A stretch of DNA of 64,000 bases from Oscillospiraceae bacterium. GTDB lineage: Bacteria > Bacillota > Clostridia > Oscillospirales > Oscillospiraceae. The stretch lies in the NCBI GenBank assembly GCA_910575505.1, contig CAJTFK010000009.1, positions 62,001-126,000 on the forward strand, given 5' to 3'. Position numbers and translations under genes: made by a program. The notes below the pieces were generated by a model, which saw only the letters and a list, made by a program, of their open reading frames with translations, had not been told where the DNA came from and ran no database searches. Below are positions 63,383-64,000 of the stretch, in pieces. Each line of letters begins with the position of its first letter. Within the stretch, counting starts at the first letter, position 1.

Positions 63383-63730
63383 TCAGGCGCTGCAGGAGCA
63401 GCCGGGGGCGCCGGGGGCGCAGGCAATGGTGGGGTCTCCGGCGGTCATGGTCACGCCGTAGCGCACCGGCACGGAGACGCAGATCTGCTGGGTCATGGTC
63501 ACGGCGCAGCTGGTCCCGGCGGGGTCGGTGACGCAGGTGACGGTGGGGGAGCCCTGGCAGGAGATATTGACGGTGCCGATGGAGGCGGTGGGCGTCAGGG
63601 TCATGGGGGCGGAGACGTCTACACACTGGGCGCTGATTTTATTGCAGCCGCTGCCGATGGGGCAGGACTCCTCGCCCTGAGAGGAGCAGGACAGAATGGA
63701 GTCGTGCTCATAGGTTTCGTTGATACGCAA
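63383..63730 (-). CDS. Cysteine-rich protein, possibly spore/surface associated
   Basis: A TTG start with GCGAGGGATCAC upstream gives MRINETYEHDSILSCSSQGE and 115 residues; a longer frame to 63853 lacks a ribosome site. Cysteines are frequent (SCSSQGEESCPIGSGCNKIS, QCVDVS, ISCQG, CVTDPAGTSC, ICVSVPV, CAPGAPGCSC), and the body is beta-rich with T/V repeats. No signal peptide is visible. I suspect a coat or surface protein by composition only; the family is not recognised. Confidence 0.6.
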   Translation of the reverse strand: MRINETYEHDSILSCSSQGEESCPIGSGCNKISAQCVDVSAPMTLTPTASIGTVNISCQGSPTVTCVTDPAGTSCAVTMTQQICVSVPVRYGVTMTAGDPTIACAPGAPGCSCSA

Positions 63731-63872
63731 AGTGATCCCTCGCTTTCTGAAAAGTGTATCCGGCGCACCGGATATCTGCCCTATCCTATGCGGCGGCCCC
63801 CGGCGGTGCGCCTGGGCTGGTCCGCGTCTGTCCGGCGGTTTGTGCCATTTCAAAAAACTTTCCGAAAAGCGC

Positions 63873-63901
63873 TTTTGCTCCGGGATGAGTCATGCTATAA
63901 T
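63873..63901 (+). promoter_or_regulatory. Promoter of the last gene
   Basis: TATAAT (63896-63901) with TG one base upstream (extended -10) and a weak TTTTGC 17 bp further up. Confidence 0.6.
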
Positions 63902-63935
63902 GAAATTTAAAAGAAAGATGAGAGGATGTACTGAA

Positions 63936-64000
63936 ATGGACGACAGACTGGACGAAAAGCAGGAGCAAAAATTCCATCAGATGACGGAGACCCCGGTGGG
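63936..64000 (+). CDS. Start of a probable MATE-type transporter, cut by window edge
   Basis: GAGAGGATG lies upstream of an ATG whose frame reads MDDRLDEKQEQKFHQMTETP then VG at the edge. The MTETPVG segment is typical of the N-terminus of clostridial MATE exporters. Only 21 codons are visible, so the call is tentative. Confidence 0.5.
   Translation, partial: MDDRLDEKQEQKFHQMTETPV

Overview
The window is GC-rich, densely coded bacterial DNA with AGGAGG-type ribosome sites and several GTG/TTG starts. A T-box, a V-type ATPase operon in ntp order, TAXI-TRAP transport, RpiR, PepSY/RsgI-like and YolD/UvrX families, together with the GC content, point to Clostridia, most likely an Oscillospiraceae relative (Flavonifractor/Oscillibacter type). 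The genus is inference. No phage, complete transposase or CRISPR array is visible.

Left third (1-22000), mostly minus strand: an aromatic amino-acid operon (aroF-tyrA-aroB-aroA, the last cut by the window edge) is headed by a Tyr/Phe-rich leader peptide and an intrinsic terminator, so it looks attenuated. Next comes a long unit that starts with an Ile-type T-box, runs through four small uncharacterised genes and ends with ileS. Then follow a rubrerythrin, two small XRE regulators, a low-complexity region that may be a mobile-element scar, metG, a lipoprotein gene broken by a one-base frameshift in a G tract, zinc-ribbon/DUF4234 and DUF2752 membrane proteins, a MATE exporter whose stop codon lies in a MITE-like inverted repeat, and a NiaR-type regulator.

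Centre (22000-41000): a nine-gene V-type ATPase operon (F-I-K-E-C-G-A-B-D order) whose rotor subunit carries the residues that bind Na+ in Enterococcus hirae. Beyond it are an OPA-like MFS transporter with an RpiR regulator, divergent from a TAXI-TRAP transporter. Two inverted copies of one MITE-like element lie here, one between the TRAP binding protein and its permease. A SMI1/KNR4 protein, tRNA-Arg(CCT) and a tRNA-like remnant follow.

Right third (41000-64000): an ECF sigma factor with an RsgI-like, PepSY-repeat membrane partner; glycerol kinase; a two-component operon with two tandem paralogous exported proteins, followed by a VanY-like carboxypeptidase; a YolD/UvrX translesion pair; an SDR, cyclophilin, smpB, a type I hsdS and xth; then on the plus strand SUFU and YwqK/MORN-like proteins and a large type I hsdR. 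No hsdM is present. A cysteine-rich protein and the start of a probable second MATE exporter close the window.

The most notable items are the Tyr/Phe leader-peptide attenuator, the T-box separated from ileS by four unknown genes, the split type I restriction genes without hsdM, the MITE families, and immunity-type families (YwqG, SMI1, SUFU, YwqK-like) with no visible toxins.
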